From the NCBI RefSeq assembly GCF_030643805.1, contig NZ_CP094656.1, forward strand, positions 1,302,001-1,366,000: a DNA stretch of 64,000 nucleotides. The letters run 5' to 3'. A program made the translations under genes and the position numbers. The stretch comes from Alkalihalobacillus sp. AL-G (GTDB taxonomy: Bacteria; Bacillota; Bacilli; Bacillales; Fictibacillaceae). Below are positions 8,424-17,545 of this stretch, one piece after another. The notes under the pieces are model-generated. The model had not been told where the DNA came from. It worked only from the letters and a program-made list of their open reading frames with translations, and searched no databases. Numbering within the stretch: the first letter of the stretch is position 1; every line of letters starts with the position of its first letter.

Positions 8424-9257
8424 ATGCCATTTTGTAAAGTTAATAAAGCTAATATTTACTATGAGGACAAAGGAACAGGAAAGCCGATAGTAATGATTCA
8501 TGGTTTTTCACCGGATCACAGATTGATGAGTGGTTGTATGGAGCCACTATTTGATAAAAGGACGGGATTGAGACGGATCTACATCGACCTTCCTGGAATG
8601 GGGCAAACCAAAGACTATGAACAAATAAATAACACCGATGAAATGCTAGAGGTAGTCATCGATTTTATAGACACGTTACTGCCGAATGAATCTTTTCTCC
8701 TTGCTGGGGAATCTTACGGCGGTTATCTGACGAGAGGAATAATCGGAGAACGAAACGAACAAATTTTGGGTGCTGCATTCATATGTCCGATGATTATACC
8801 TGGAAAAAAGGATCGGACACTTCCTGATCCTTTCATTGTACATTCAGATCGAGAATTTTTGTCTACATTGACAAAAGACGAGCTCGATCAATTCAGCACC
8901 AATCAAGTTGTCCTCGATGAATATAATTGGAAGAGGTATACCGAAGAAGTGATGGCTGGTTGTCAAATAGCTGATGAAGAATTTTTAGTTAAAATCCAGA
9001 AAAGTTATGGACTCTCGTTCAGTTTGGATGAAGTCGGGTTTAAGAAACCATCTGTCTTCCTGTTAGGGAAACAGGATTCTGTTGCTGGATATGAAGATGC
9101 CCTTCACATTATCGATAAATATCCAAGGGGTACTTTTGCTGTCTTAGATCGAGCAGGCCACAATTTACAAATTGAACAATCAACTTTGTTTAACTCACTT
9201 ATTAACGATTGGTTGGATCGAGTTGATGAATATACTGATGAAGGTGATGTTCAATGA
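8424..9257 (+). CDS. Alpha/beta hydrolase
   Basis: An alpha/beta-fold hydrolase of 277 aa without signal peptide. The oxyanion-region motif is [10 protein letters not shown] (residues 24-33), the nucleophile elbow is GESYGG, the acid is probably the Asp of [11 protein letters not shown], and the catalytic His lies in DRAGHNL near the C-terminus. It ends in an ATGA overlap with the ThuA gene, so it is translationally coupled to the sugar-oxidation cluster and may deacylate or otherwise process its substrate, although that is inference. A GGAGGG site precedes the ATG. Its base composition looks more A+T-rich than the genes that follow. Confidence 0.88.
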   Translation: MPFCKVNKANIYYEDKGTGKPIVMIHGFSPDHRLMSGCMEPLFDKRTGLRRIYIDLPGMGQTKDYEQINNTDEMLEVVIDFIDTLLPNESFLLAGESYGGYLTRGIIGERNEQILGAAFICPMIIPGKKDRTLPDPFIVHSDREFLSTLTKDELDQFSTNQVVLDEYNWKRYTEEVMAGCQIADEEFLVKIQKSYGLSFSLDEVGFKKPSVFLLGKQDSVAGYEDALHIIDKYPRGTFAVLDRAGHNLQIEQSTLFNSLINDWLDRVDEYTDEGDVQ

Positions 9258-9976
9258 ATGTTTTAGTATGGAATGAAAACCGTCATGAACAAACAAATCA
9301 AGTAGTTGCGGATCTTTATCCTGAAGGAATCCATGGAACGATCGCGTCATTTTTAAAAAGTGATGATGTCACCGTGAGGACTGTGACGTTGGACGACGAA
9401 GAGCATGGGCTGACCGAAGAGGTATTGAATGAAACGGACGTCCTCGTATGGTGGGGGCATCAAGCTCATGATGAGGTCGAAGATGAAATCGTCGAACGTG
9501 TAAAACAGCAGGTTTTGGAAGGAATGGGTGTTGTCGTCCTGCATTCATCGCACTTCTCAAAAATCTTCAAGAGCTTGATGGGGACATCCTGTGATCTTAA
9601 ATGGCGTGAAGCTGATGAAAAAGAACGTCTTTGGGTTGTGGATCCGAGTCATCCGATTGTTGAAGGAATCGGGGAGTATATCGAATTGGAAAAAGAAGAA
9701 ATGTATGGGGAACACTTCGATGTTCCCCCACCGGATGAACTAATCTTTATGAGTTGGTTTGAAGGCGGAGAAGTGTTCCGAAGCGGAATGACCTATCGTC
9801 GTGGGAAAGGGAAGATCTTCTACTTCCGACCAGGACATGAAACGTACCCGACGTACTATAACCCAGAAGTGCAAAAAGTGATCCGAAACGGTGTGAAATG
9901 GGTAAAATCAACTGACAATACAACACCGAAGTATGGAAATGCAAAGCCCTTAGAAACGATTTCTGAAAAAGAGTGA
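9254..9976 (+). CDS. ThuA-domain protein (trehalose utilisation family)
   Basis: A 240-aa ThuA-like protein with a class I glutamine-amidotransferase-like fold. Visible features are the starting strand [11 protein letters not shown], the [15 protein letters not shown] segment, [13 protein letters not shown], the HPIVEGI motif and the C-terminal [22 protein letters not shown]. In characterised ThuA/ThuB pairs the Gfo/Idh/MocA partner oxidises a disaccharide at C3 and ThuA acts on the keto sugar. Here two such dehydrogenases follow immediately, which supports a similar role on an unknown glycoside. It overlaps the preceding hydrolase by 4 bp. Confidence 0.9.
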   Translation: MNVLVWNENRHEQTNQVVADLYPEGIHGTIASFLKSDDVTVRTVTLDDEEHGLTEEVLNETDVLVWWGHQAHDEVEDEIVERVKQQVLEGMGVVVLHSSHFSKIFKSLMGTSCDLKWREADEKERLWVVDPSHPIVEGIGEYIELEKEEMYGEHFDVPPPDELIFMSWFEGGEVFRSGMTYRRGKGKIFYFRPGHETYPTYYNPEVQKVIRNGVKWVKSTDNTTPKYGNAKPLETISEKE

Positions 9977-9997
9977 CCACAAAGGAGATTAGTAATC

Positions 9998-11029
9998 ATG
10001 TCTAAACTACGAATTGGCATTATCGGTTGCGGGAGTATTGCTCAGCATAGACACTTAGTTGAATACAATGCTCATCCTGATGTAGAGATTGTGGCGGTAT
10101 GTGATATCGTCGAAGAACGAGTACAAGAAATAGCGGAAACATACGATGCAAGGGCTTTTACAGACTACGAAGAGCTGTTGAAGACAGACCTTGATGCCGT
10201 GAGTATTTGCCTTCCCAATCATTTGCACGCACCGGTTTCGATCCACGCATTGAATGCAGGATGCCATGTATTATGTGAAAAGCCGATGGCAACCTCAAAA
10301 GGGGAAGCAGAAGCGATGATTGAAGCAGCTGAAGCGAACGATAAGAAATTGATGATTGGACATAATCAACGTTTTGTTCCTTCTCATCAAAAAGCAAAGG
10401 CGCTCATCGAAAGCGGGGAAATCGGTAAAATCTATAGTTTCCGAACGACCTTTGGACATGGCGGACCTGAAGCATGGAGTGCGGATGGCGAGAAAAGTTG
10501 GTTTTTCAAAAAAGATGAAGCCTATATTGGTGCGATGGGCGATCTTGGTGTACATAAAGCAGACCTGTTGCGCTACCTTTTAGGGGAGGAATTTACAGAG
10601 ATTGCAAGCTTCATAGAAACCAATGCAAAAGAATACAGCGAAGTTGACGATAATGCGGTTTGTGTTTTGAAAACAGCGAGCGGTGTAGTAGGAACATTGG
10701 CAGCAAGCTGGGCTTATTCGGCAGCAGAGGATAATTCGACGGTCATTTATGGGGAGCATGCGATTTTACGATTAGAAGATGATCCCGTTCATTCGTTAGT
10801 CGTGCAATATCAGAATGGGGAAGTCGTGAAATACGAGCTTGGAAAAATCCAATCGAATGATGATGGTGGCAAGGAGAACAGCCATGTGATCGAGCATTTT
10901 GTGGAATCGATCATGAACGATAAAGAACCGTCGATTGACGGGTACGAAGGTATGAAATCTCTCGAAGTGATCCTAGCTGCCTTAACGTCTCAACAAACGA
11001 AATCAATCAGCCGGATCGGTCAATTGTAA
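9998..11029 (+). CDS. Gfo/Idh/MocA-family oxidoreductase (first copy)
   Basis: An NAD(P)-dependent sugar dehydrogenase of 343 aa. The Rossmann motif GIIGCGSIAQHRHL is at residues 7-20, the family signature CEKPMATSKGEAEAM near residue 93, and the substrate-domain region MGDLGVHKADLLRYLLG around 180. Such enzymes commonly oxidise the C2, C3 or ring hydroxyls of sugars and cyclitols. AAAGGAG precedes the ATG. It is followed with a 1-bp overlap (TAATG) by a paralogue, and it lies 21 bp after the ThuA gene, so all belong to one operon. Confidence 0.92.
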   Translation: MSKLRIGIIGCGSIAQHRHLVEYNAHPDVEIVAVCDIVEERVQEIAETYDARAFTDYEELLKTDLDAVSICLPNHLHAPVSIHALNAGCHVLCEKPMATSKGEAEAMIEAAEANDKKLMIGHNQRFVPSHQKAKALIESGEIGKIYSFRTTFGHGGPEAWSADGEKSWFFKKDEAYIGAMGDLGVHKADLLRYLLGEEFTEIASFIETNAKEYSEVDDNAVCVLKTASGVVGTLAASWAYSAAEDNSTVIYGEHAILRLEDDPVHSLVVQYQNGEVVKYELGKIQSNDDGGKENSHVIEHFVESIMNDKEPSIDGYEGMKSLEVILAALTSQQTKSISRIGQL

Positions 11030-12066
11030 TGGCAAAGCTTAAAATGGGCATTATCGGAGTTGGGGGAATTGCGCAGGAACGACACCTCCCAACATTTTTA
11101 CAGTTGAATGAATCGGTAGAGCTCGTTGCAGTAAATGACCAAAACGAAGAACGTGCCAAAGAAGTAGCTGAGAAGTTTGGAATCCCGCAAATTCTTCATG
11201 ATTATCAAGCGATGTTCGAAGTGATCGATGCGGTAACCATTTGTACTCCGAATAAGTTTCATGCAGAGATAGCGATTCAAGCGCTAGAAGCAGGTGTCCA
11301 TGTACTCTGTGAAAAGCCGATGGCGATTTCGACCAAAGAGTGTGAGGATATGATAAAAGCGGCAACGGAAAACGACAAGCTGTTGTCAATCGCCTATCAT
11401 TATCGTTATACGAAAGAGGCACAAGCAGCAAAAAACACCATCCTCCAGGGTGAAATTGGTGATCCACTCGTGGTCCGTGTCGATGCATTACGTCGCCGGA
11501 AAGTACCTGGCTGGGGTGTTTTTACGAATAAAGACCTGCAAGGCGGCGGTTGTCTGATTGACTTCGGTTGTCACTTGCTTGATCTAGCACTTTGGTTGCT
11601 CGATGACCCGGAACCTGTTGAAGTGATGGGACGGGCCAATAATCGATTAAGCAAAACTCCGAACCGTTTTAATGAATGGGGTTCATTTGATCATCAGACC
11701 TTTGAAGTCGATGACCATACAACTGGATATATTACTTTTAAAAATGGAGTCTCACTCATTCTTGAATGCTCGTGGGCAGCGAACATTAAGGAAGATACCA
11801 CCAACTTACGTATATCGGGTGTCGATGGCGGGCTGAGCGTGTACCCGTTTGAACTGTATAAGGAAAAACACGGAATGCTCGTCAATACAAGTGCGAGCGT
11901 AATCCCAGGAGTTGATGACCCAGGTATCCTGCAAGCGAGAAACCTTGTGAACAGCTGTTTAGGATCCGAAGATTTAGTCGTGAAACCAGAACAAGCATTG
12001 ACAGTTACAAAGATTATCGAAGCCATTTATAAAAGCAGTGAAACAGGTTCAAGTGTACGGCTTTAG
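11029..12066 (+). CDS. Gfo/Idh/MocA-family oxidoreductase (second copy)
   Basis: Paralogue of the preceding dehydrogenase, 345 aa. It has GIIGVGGIAQERHLP at the N-terminus, CEKPMAISTKECEDM near residue 95, HYRYTKEAQAAKN, then GGGCLIDFGCHLLDLALWLL. Its TAATG junction shows translational coupling. Two Gfo/Idh/MocA enzymes with an isomerase resemble the E. coli ycjS-ycjQ-ycjR set, in which two dehydrogenases and an epimerase interconvert glycosides through 3-keto intermediates. The two copies could likewise oxidise one sugar and reduce the epimerised product, but substrate and direction are inferred. Confidence 0.92.
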   Translation: MAKLKMGIIGVGGIAQERHLPTFLQLNESVELVAVNDQNEERAKEVAEKFGIPQILHDYQAMFEVIDAVTICTPNKFHAEIAIQALEAGVHVLCEKPMAISTKECEDMIKAATENDKLLSIAYHYRYTKEAQAAKNTILQGEIGDPLVVRVDALRRRKVPGWGVFTNKDLQGGGCLIDFGCHLLDLALWLLDDPEPVEVMGRANNRLSKTPNRFNEWGSFDHQTFEVDDHTTGYITFKNGVSLILECSWAANIKEDTTNLRISGVDGGLSVYPFELYKEKHGMLVNTSASVIPGVDDPGILQARNLVNSCLGSEDLVVKPEQALTVTKIIEAIYKSSETGSSVRL

Positions 12067-12096
12067 TTTTTGTGTATAAAAAAGGAGGCGAATAAA

Positions 12097-13065
12097 ATGA
12101 AACTAGGTGTATTCACCGTTTTATTTTCCGATAAATCGTTTGAGGCTATGTTGGATCATGCGAAAAACGCAGGGCTTCAGGCGGTCGAAATCGGTACAGG
12201 AGGATATCCAGGCAATGCACATTGTAACGTTGATGAACTGTTGGCGGATGAATCGAAGCGAAAGGAATTCCTCGAAAACGTCCATTCCCGCGAGTTGACG
12301 ATCAGCGCATTCAGTTGCCACGGAAACCCGATTTCTCCGGATATATCGATGGCGGAGGATGCAGATGAGGCGTTCAAAAAGACCGTCAGGCTGGCAGAAA
12401 TGTTAGACGTTCCTGTCGTCAATACGTTTTCCGGGACACCAGGGGATAGTGAGGATGCGAAGTACCCGAATTGGCCTGTAACCCCTTGGCCAAATGAATA
12501 TTCAGATGTTTTGAAGTGGCAATGGGAAGAAAAGTTGATTCCTTATTGGAAAGAACGAGGACAATTCGCGAAAGACCACGGTGTTAAAATCGGACTCGAG
12601 CTCCATGCTGGATTTCTTGTCCACACCCCGTATACGATGCTGAAATTGAGGGAAGCAACCAACGATGCAGTTGGTGCGAATCTCGACCCGAGTCATCTAT
12701 GGTGGCAAGGGATTGACGCTGTGGCAGCCATCAAAATCCTCGGAAAAGAGAATGCGATTAACCATTTTCATGCAAAGGATATCTACATCGATCAAGATAA
12801 CGTCAATATGTACGGGTTGACCGATATGCAGCCGTATTCCAGTGTTCAGACACGTGCTTGGAGCTTCCGTACAGTAGGCTATGGGCACAGCAACCACGAG
12901 TGGGCGAATATTGTCAGTGCATTACGGACCTATGGCTACGATCATGTCATCAGTATCGAACATGAAGACCCGATCATGTCCATTGACGAAGGCTTTAACC
13001 GTGCCGTAAAGAATTTGAAAGAAGTCAATATCGAAGAAGCGCCTGCTGATATGTGGTGGGCATAA
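12097..13065 (+). CDS. Sugar phosphate isomerase/epimerase family TIM-barrel protein
   Basis: A xylose-isomerase-like TIM-barrel protein of 322 aa, last gene of the sugar-oxidation operon. Probable metal ligands are in GLELHAG (Glu), ANLDPSHLWWQG (Asp, His), NHFHAKDIY (His) and VISIEHEDP (Glu). The ATG at 12097 is chosen because AAAGGAGG lies just upstream; an earlier in-frame ATG would put that site inside the gene. By analogy with YcjR it may epimerise a 3-keto glycoside made by the neighbouring dehydrogenases. A strong terminator follows directly, separating this operon from the Fur-controlled transporter operon. Confidence 0.9.
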   Translation: MKLGVFTVLFSDKSFEAMLDHAKNAGLQAVEIGTGGYPGNAHCNVDELLADESKRKEFLENVHSRELTISAFSCHGNPISPDISMAEDADEAFKKTVRLAEMLDVPVVNTFSGTPGDSEDAKYPNWPVTPWPNEYSDVLKWQWEEKLIPYWKERGQFAKDHGVKIGLELHAGFLVHTPYTMLKLREATNDAVGANLDPSHLWWQGIDAVAAIKILGKENAINHFHAKDIYIDQDNVNMYGLTDMQPYSSVQTRAWSFRTVGYGHSNHEWANIVSALRTYGYDHVISIEHEDPIMSIDEGFNRAVKNLKEVNIEEAPADMWWA

Positions 13066-13073
13066 GAACAGAC

Positions 13074-13107
13074 AAAAATCCCTTTCTATGAGAAGGGGAT
13101 TTTTTTA
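13074..13107 (+). terminator. Rho-independent terminator of the sugar-oxidation operon
   Basis: A stem pairing AAATCCCTTTCT with AGAAGGGGATTT around a 3-nt loop, followed by a T-run. It sits 8 bp after the isomerase stop codon. Confidence 0.9.
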
Positions 13108-13165
13108 TTGTTTACAAGGAAACTATAAAATCTTGAAACCCATAAAAATAGATTCCTGAATCTAA

Positions 13166-13223
13166 TTGATAATTGTTATCATTCTATGTATAATGATATT
13201 TGTGTTAATGATAATGATAATTA
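13166..13223 (+). promoter_or_regulatory. Sigma-A promoter overlapped by two Fur boxes
   Basis: TTGATA (13166-13171), a 17-bp spacer and TATAAT (13189-13194) form a near-consensus vegetative promoter. TGATAATTGTTATCA (13167-13181) overlaps the -35 and matches the 7-1-7 Fur box TGATAATNATTATCA at all but one position. A second, weaker box (TGATAATGATAATTA, 13209-13223) lies just downstream of the expected start point. The arrangement predicts repression by iron-loaded Fur and induction under iron limitation. Confidence 0.85.
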
Positions 13224-13249
13224 TTTTCAACTAGATTAGGAGGAGAAAA

Positions 13250-14881
13250 ATGAAACGGTTAGCAAGCATGTTCGTTCTGTTAGTATTTTTGATTTTGGTT
13301 GGGTGCAGTTCCCACGCAAGTATAGATTCAGGCTCCGGGGAGGAAACAAAAAACGATTCCAATTCGGAAGAGAATCAAAGTGACGAAAATAAGAAGCTTA
13401 GGTTAGGTTGGGGATCTGATGGTGGCTTTCCTTCTCCATTTGCATTTAGTCCAGTAGGACCTGCTGGATACCTAAGAGTCAGTTATATTTATGATTCCTT
13501 GGCATGGAAAGATGAAGAAGGGCTTCAACCATGGTTAGCAAAAGATTGGAAGATTTCAGAAGATGGGTTGAAATATGAGGTTCATTTAAGAAAGGGTATC
13601 GAGTGGCATGATGGAGAAGCATTAACGGCTTCTGATGTAAAGTTCACCTTTGATTATATCGCAAAGCATGGATTTGCATGGGGAGATACCAGCATGGTAG
13701 ATGCGGTGAAAGTGAAGGATGAGTCTACAATCGTCATTACACTGAATAAACCCTATTCACCTTTTGTAGAAGAAGTGATGGGGATCATACCGATTATTCC
13801 GGAGCATGTCTGGTCAGAGGTTGATGATCCTGTAGCCTTTCGTGGAGAAGGAGCTACAGTTGGTACTGGACCTTATAAGCTTATAACGTACAATCAGGAA
13901 TCCGGACAATATCTTTTTGAAGCAAACCCTGACTATTTTAAAGGGAAGCCTGTTATCGATGAGATTACATATGTAACAGTGGATAACCAAGTACTAGCGC
14001 TTAAAAATAAAGACCTTGATGCTGCAAGGATCAATTATAAAGACATTAAAGCATTTGAAAAAGCTGGTTATAAAGTGATGGAAAGTAACCCGCATGGAAG
14101 TATTGTTCGTATTGTCTTTAATCTTGAGCAAGAATTGTTAGGACAAAAAGAAATGCGACAAGCGATAGCCTATGCTCTTGATCGAGAAACCATCGCGAAA
14201 AAAGTGCTGGGTGGAAACATTGTTGTCGGGAATGCTGGAGTTATCCCTCCTGGTTCTCCATGGTACAACCCTGATGTGAAGAAGTACAAATATAATCAAG
14301 AAAAGGCTAAAGAAATTCTTAAAGAACTAGGATATACCGATCAAAACAATGATGGAATGCTAGAGTCGGAAAGCGGTGAACCATTAACATTGAATTTAAT
14401 GGTAGCAAGTAATGCACGAGATGGTCAGTTAATGAAAGATATGTTAGAGAACGTCGGCATCAAAGTGAATTTGCAAAAAGTAGATAAGACAACATTTACA
14501 ACATCTATGGGAGAAAATAATTATGATATGGCGATTACAGGTCATATTGGTGTAAGTGGAGATCCCGATTTTCTTCGTCGATGGTTTACAGGAACAGAAT
14601 ATAATGAGTTCGCTGCAAGAGGTTCGGTCTTGAAAAATGAGAAGTTTCATAATCTTGCCCAAAAACAATTAACGATTGCTGATTTCCGTAAAAGAAAAGA
14701 AGTCGTCGACCAAATTCAAGAAGTACTAGCAGAAGAGGTTCCTACACTACCTATTTATCATCGTCCATTCTATTGGGCATACGATTCATCTGAATTCAAT
14801 GGATGGTTCAACACATGGGGTGGTATAGCTAATGGGATCCCGCTTTGGGAGAATAAGGCAGCGTTCCTACCACATGATTAA
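13250..14881 (+). CDS. ABC transporter substrate-binding lipoprotein, SBP_bac_5 family (Fur-regulated)
   Basis: Extracytoplasmic solute-binding lipoprotein of the oligopeptide/dipeptide/nickel class. The signal peptide ends in a lipobox (LVGCS, Cys19), followed by a Ser/Asn/Glu-rich linker and the family 5 domain (LRKGIEWHDGEALTASDVKF, around residues 120-140; later AIAYALDRETIAKKVLGG and YNQEKAKEILKELGY). The 543-aa length is typical. AGGAGG precedes the ATG. It is the first gene behind a promoter with two Fur boxes, so the ligand is likely a metal-related compound such as a metallophore or metal-peptide complex; that is inference from regulation, not from the binding site. Confidence 0.93.
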   Translation: MKRLASMFVLLVFLILVGCSSHASIDSGSGEETKNDSNSEENQSDENKKLRLGWGSDGGFPSPFAFSPVGPAGYLRVSYIYDSLAWKDEEGLQPWLAKDWKISEDGLKYEVHLRKGIEWHDGEALTASDVKFTFDYIAKHGFAWGDTSMVDAVKVKDESTIVITLNKPYSPFVEEVMGIIPIIPEHVWSEVDDPVAFRGEGATVGTGPYKLITYNQESGQYLFEANPDYFKGKPVIDEITYVTVDNQVLALKNKDLDAARINYKDIKAFEKAGYKVMESNPHGSIVRIVFNLEQELLGQKEMRQAIAYALDRETIAKKVLGGNIVVGNAGVIPPGSPWYNPDVKKYKYNQEKAKEILKELGYTDQNNDGMLESESGEPLTLNLMVASNARDGQLMKDMLENVGIKVNLQKVDKTTFTTSMGENNYDMAITGHIGVSGDPDFLRRWFTGTEYNEFAARGSVLKNEKFHNLAQKQLTIADFRKRKEVVDQIQEVLAEEVPTLPIYHRPFYWAYDSSEFNGWFNTWGGIANGIPLWENKAAFLPHD

Positions 14882-15878
14882 AAAAGTACTCTTCTATTTT
14901 ATGTTATTTATCCTGATTGTAACGCTTAATTTTTGGCTCCCTCGGTTAATGCCGGGGGGACCCATTGCTTACCTTCAAGGCGGCGGTGACGAATCAATGA
15001 TGATGATTATGACACAGGAGCAAAAAGAGAGGTTACTAGCTTATTACGATTTAAATGTTCCAATCTATGAACAGTTCATTCATTTTACAAAAGGAATCAT
15101 TCATGGTGATTTAGGAGTGTCCATCCATTTTAAATCACCTGTTACAGAAGTGATTTATGCCCATGGAAAATGGACGCTTTTCCTAGTTGGTGTTTCAGTT
15201 TTATTAACGATCCTTATCAGTACGATTCTTGGAGTGGTCTCTGCATGGTTACGAGGGAAGAAGCGAGATTATTTCTTGTTTACTTCCCTTCTTTCATTCG
15301 GTGCTGTACCGGAATTTGTAATTGCGATTCTTCTGTTATTGACATTTAGTATTCATTTTCAGTGGTTTCCTTTAGGTGGAAGTTTAACACCTTTTACAGA
15401 CTATGGAACAGGCGTAATGGGGACCTTTCATTACCTAAAAGACTGGTTCCACCATGCTGCCCTTCCTATCGCGACTTTAACACTGGCCAATTTATCCAGT
15501 ATTTATTTACTCATACGTAACTCTTCTTTAAATGTTTTAAGCGAGCCTTATATTTTTGCAGCTGAGGCAAAAGGGCTATCCCGAATGCGAATTCTATTCC
15601 ATCATGCGCTAAGAAATGCTTTACTGCCTGTTGTTACGTTGATTGGTATACGAATAGCCTTTTTATTAACAGGCGTAATATTAGTTGAAACGGTATTTTC
15701 ATATCCGGGTATGGGAAAGCTTTTGTACACGGCAATCATTGCTCGAGATTATCCATTGCTGCACGGACTCTTTTTAGTGTTTACGACGGCAATATTATGC
15801 ATGAATTTATTGACAGATCTGCTTTACCCAAAACTGGATCCACGTATTCGCAGAAAGGATATCAAGGAGTATGCTTAG
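14874..15878 (+). CDS. ABC transporter permease, DppB/OppB/NikB type
   Basis: First membrane subunit of the Fur-controlled importer, 334 aa. The ATG at 14874 (MIKKVLFYFML) overlaps the binding-protein stop by 8 bp and is preferred over an earlier in-frame start within the upstream gene. An N-terminal membrane segment and an extracytoplasmic loop (RLMPGGPIAYLQGGGDESM) precede about five more membrane helices. The EAA-type cytoplasmic loop is EAKGLSRMRILFHHALRNALLPVVTLIG, followed by LLTGVILVETVFSYPGMGKLLY. It overlaps the next gene by 8 bp. Confidence 0.92.
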   Translation: MIKKVLFYFMLFILIVTLNFWLPRLMPGGPIAYLQGGGDESMMMIMTQEQKERLLAYYDLNVPIYEQFIHFTKGIIHGDLGVSIHFKSPVTEVIYAHGKWTLFLVGVSVLLTILISTILGVVSAWLRGKKRDYFLFTSLLSFGAVPEFVIAILLLLTFSIHFQWFPLGGSLTPFTDYGTGVMGTFHYLKDWFHHAALPIATLTLANLSSIYLLIRNSSLNVLSEPYIFAAEAKGLSRMRILFHHALRNALLPVVTLIGIRIAFLLTGVILVETVFSYPGMGKLLYTAIIARDYPLLHGLFLVFTTAILCMNLLTDLLYPKLDPRIRRKDIKEYA

Positions 15879-17541
15879 GTATTTAGGGTTGGGTATTTTA
15901 CTCATATTTGTCGTGATCGCGTTAATCGCTCCATTAATCAGTCCAGGAGATCCTCATGCCTATAAGGGTCCAATGTTATCTGCCCCAAATGATGAGTATC
16001 TTTTAGGAACAAATGATGTAGGTCAAGATATACTTAGCCAGCTCATATATGGATCTCGAACCTCTCTTTTTATCGGCATTACGGTTGGACTTATAAGTAC
16101 TAGTTTAAGTGTGGGATTAGGTCTTTTATCAGGGTTCAACCGTAAGTTGGATCCTTATATCATGGGGCTATGCAACACAATTTTAGCGATTCCGAATTTG
16201 TTGATTGTTATTATAATCGTAGCCTTTACAGGAACCAATTTATGGAATGTCATTGTTGTCTTAAGCTTGCTAACTTGGCCGGGGTATGCAAGGATTATTC
16301 GATCAGAGGTCATGTCATTAAGAGAAAGAGATTATGTGAAAGCCGTAAGTACTTTTGGGGCTAAACAAAATTATATTTTATATAAGCATATCCTGCCGGG
16401 TATCTCTTCCTTGGCAGTCGTTAAATTTATCAATACAGCCCAGTCTGCCATCGTTGCAGAAGCAAGCCTCTCTTTTCTTGGATTGGGCGATGTGACGAAA
16501 ATAAGTTGGGGAATGATGCTTCACTATGCATTTGAATCTGACAGCACGTTCATTTCCTCTGCATGGCAGTGGTGGGTACTGCCGCCAACAGCGTGTATCA
16601 CTCTTTTGATCGTAAGTTTTGCTTTTCTTGGTTACGGCAAAGACTCGAAGAAAATAAGCCGCAGAACACTCAATAATAAGAAAGTCACTAAAGAAGATTC
16701 TAAATCAGAGCTGTTAAGTAACGAGACTTTACTAAATATAAAGGATTTGGAAATAAAATACTTGATAAATACGAATCAAAAAAAGCACAAATTCGGACAT
16801 AAGACGGCTGTTAATAAAGCGTCATTGACCGTGCATAAAGGGGAAATAATGGCCTTAGTGGGGGAGTCAGGTTCGGGTAAAACCACAATTGCAAAGTCCC
16901 TTCTTAGAATGTTACCTTCTGCACAAGTATCTGGAACGATTCAATTTAAAAAGAACAGCGTATTGGATATGACTGCCAATGAGTACAAAAAGCTGCGATG
17001 GGTGGATATTTCGATGATCTTCCAAGATGCAAAACAGTCTTTGAATCCGGTCATGAAAATTGGGGATCAAGTCGATGAGGTATTGGTCTATCGCTTAGGG
17101 ATGAAGAGAGAACATGCAAGGTCAAGAACAAAAGGACTTCTGAACGATGTAGGCTTGGACCAATCGGTTATCAATAAATATCCGCATGAATTGAGCGGTG
17201 GGATGTGTACGAGGGCAGTCATTTCTATGGCTCTCGCTTGTGAACCTGAATTGTTGATTGCTGATGAACCAACAAGTTCGTTAGATACGATTACAAGAAA
17301 GAAAGTGTTGCAGTTACTGAAAAGCAAAGTCGACCAGTTTAACCTATCGATGCTGTTTATTACCCATGATATGGGAGTTGTGGCAGAAATGGCCGATACG
17401 GTGGCAGTCATTAAAAATGGAGAAATAGTAGAGGATGGATCAGTATGGGATGTATTTGACAGTCCTGAACACCCTTATACGAAAGAACTGATTGGAAGCA
17501 GGAATACATCGGAATTTTACAAGGTATCCGTCAAGGGGTGA
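15871..17541 (+). CDS. Fused ABC permease (DppC type) and ATPase (DppD type)
   Basis: One continuous 556-residue frame joins two subunits that are normally separate. Residues about 1-260 are a DppC/OppC/NikC-like permease (LLGTNDVGQDILSQLIYGSRTS; EAA loop AVSTFGAKQNYILYKHILPG; EASLSFLGLGD). A hydrophilic linker follows, and residues about 288-556 are an ATPase with Walker A GESGSGKTT (about 331), Q-loop FQDAKQSLNP, signature ELSGGMCTRAVISMALA (about 440), Walker B LLIADEPTSSLD and switch ITHD. After LSGGM the usual basic-Gln-Arg is replaced by Cys-Thr-Arg. No stop or duplicated start is present at the junction, so the fusion appears genuine. Confidence 0.92.
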   Translation: MLRYLGLGILLIFVVIALIAPLISPGDPHAYKGPMLSAPNDEYLLGTNDVGQDILSQLIYGSRTSLFIGITVGLISTSLSVGLGLLSGFNRKLDPYIMGLCNTILAIPNLLIVIIIVAFTGTNLWNVIVVLSLLTWPGYARIIRSEVMSLRERDYVKAVSTFGAKQNYILYKHILPGISSLAVVKFINTAQSAIVAEASLSFLGLGDVTKISWGMMLHYAFESDSTFISSAWQWWVLPPTACITLLIVSFAFLGYGKDSKKISRRTLNNKKVTKEDSKSELLSNETLLNIKDLEIKYLINTNQKKHKFGHKTAVNKASLTVHKGEIMALVGESGSGKTTIAKSLLRMLPSAQVSGTIQFKKNSVLDMTANEYKKLRWVDISMIFQDAKQSLNPVMKIGDQVDEVLVYRLGMKREHARSRTKGLLNDVGLDQSVINKYPHELSGGMCTRAVISMALACEPELLIADEPTSSLDTITRKKVLQLLKSKVDQFNLSMLFITHDMGVVAEMADTVAVIKNGEIVEDGSVWDVFDSPEHPYTKELIGSRNTSEFYKVSVKG

Positions 17542-17545
17542 AAGT

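Noticed and set aside
13250-14881. Assigning the importer to nickel (NikA) specifically
   Set aside because: The family 5 binding proteins cannot be assigned a ligand from sequence; Fur control points to iron-related transport but not to a defined substrate.
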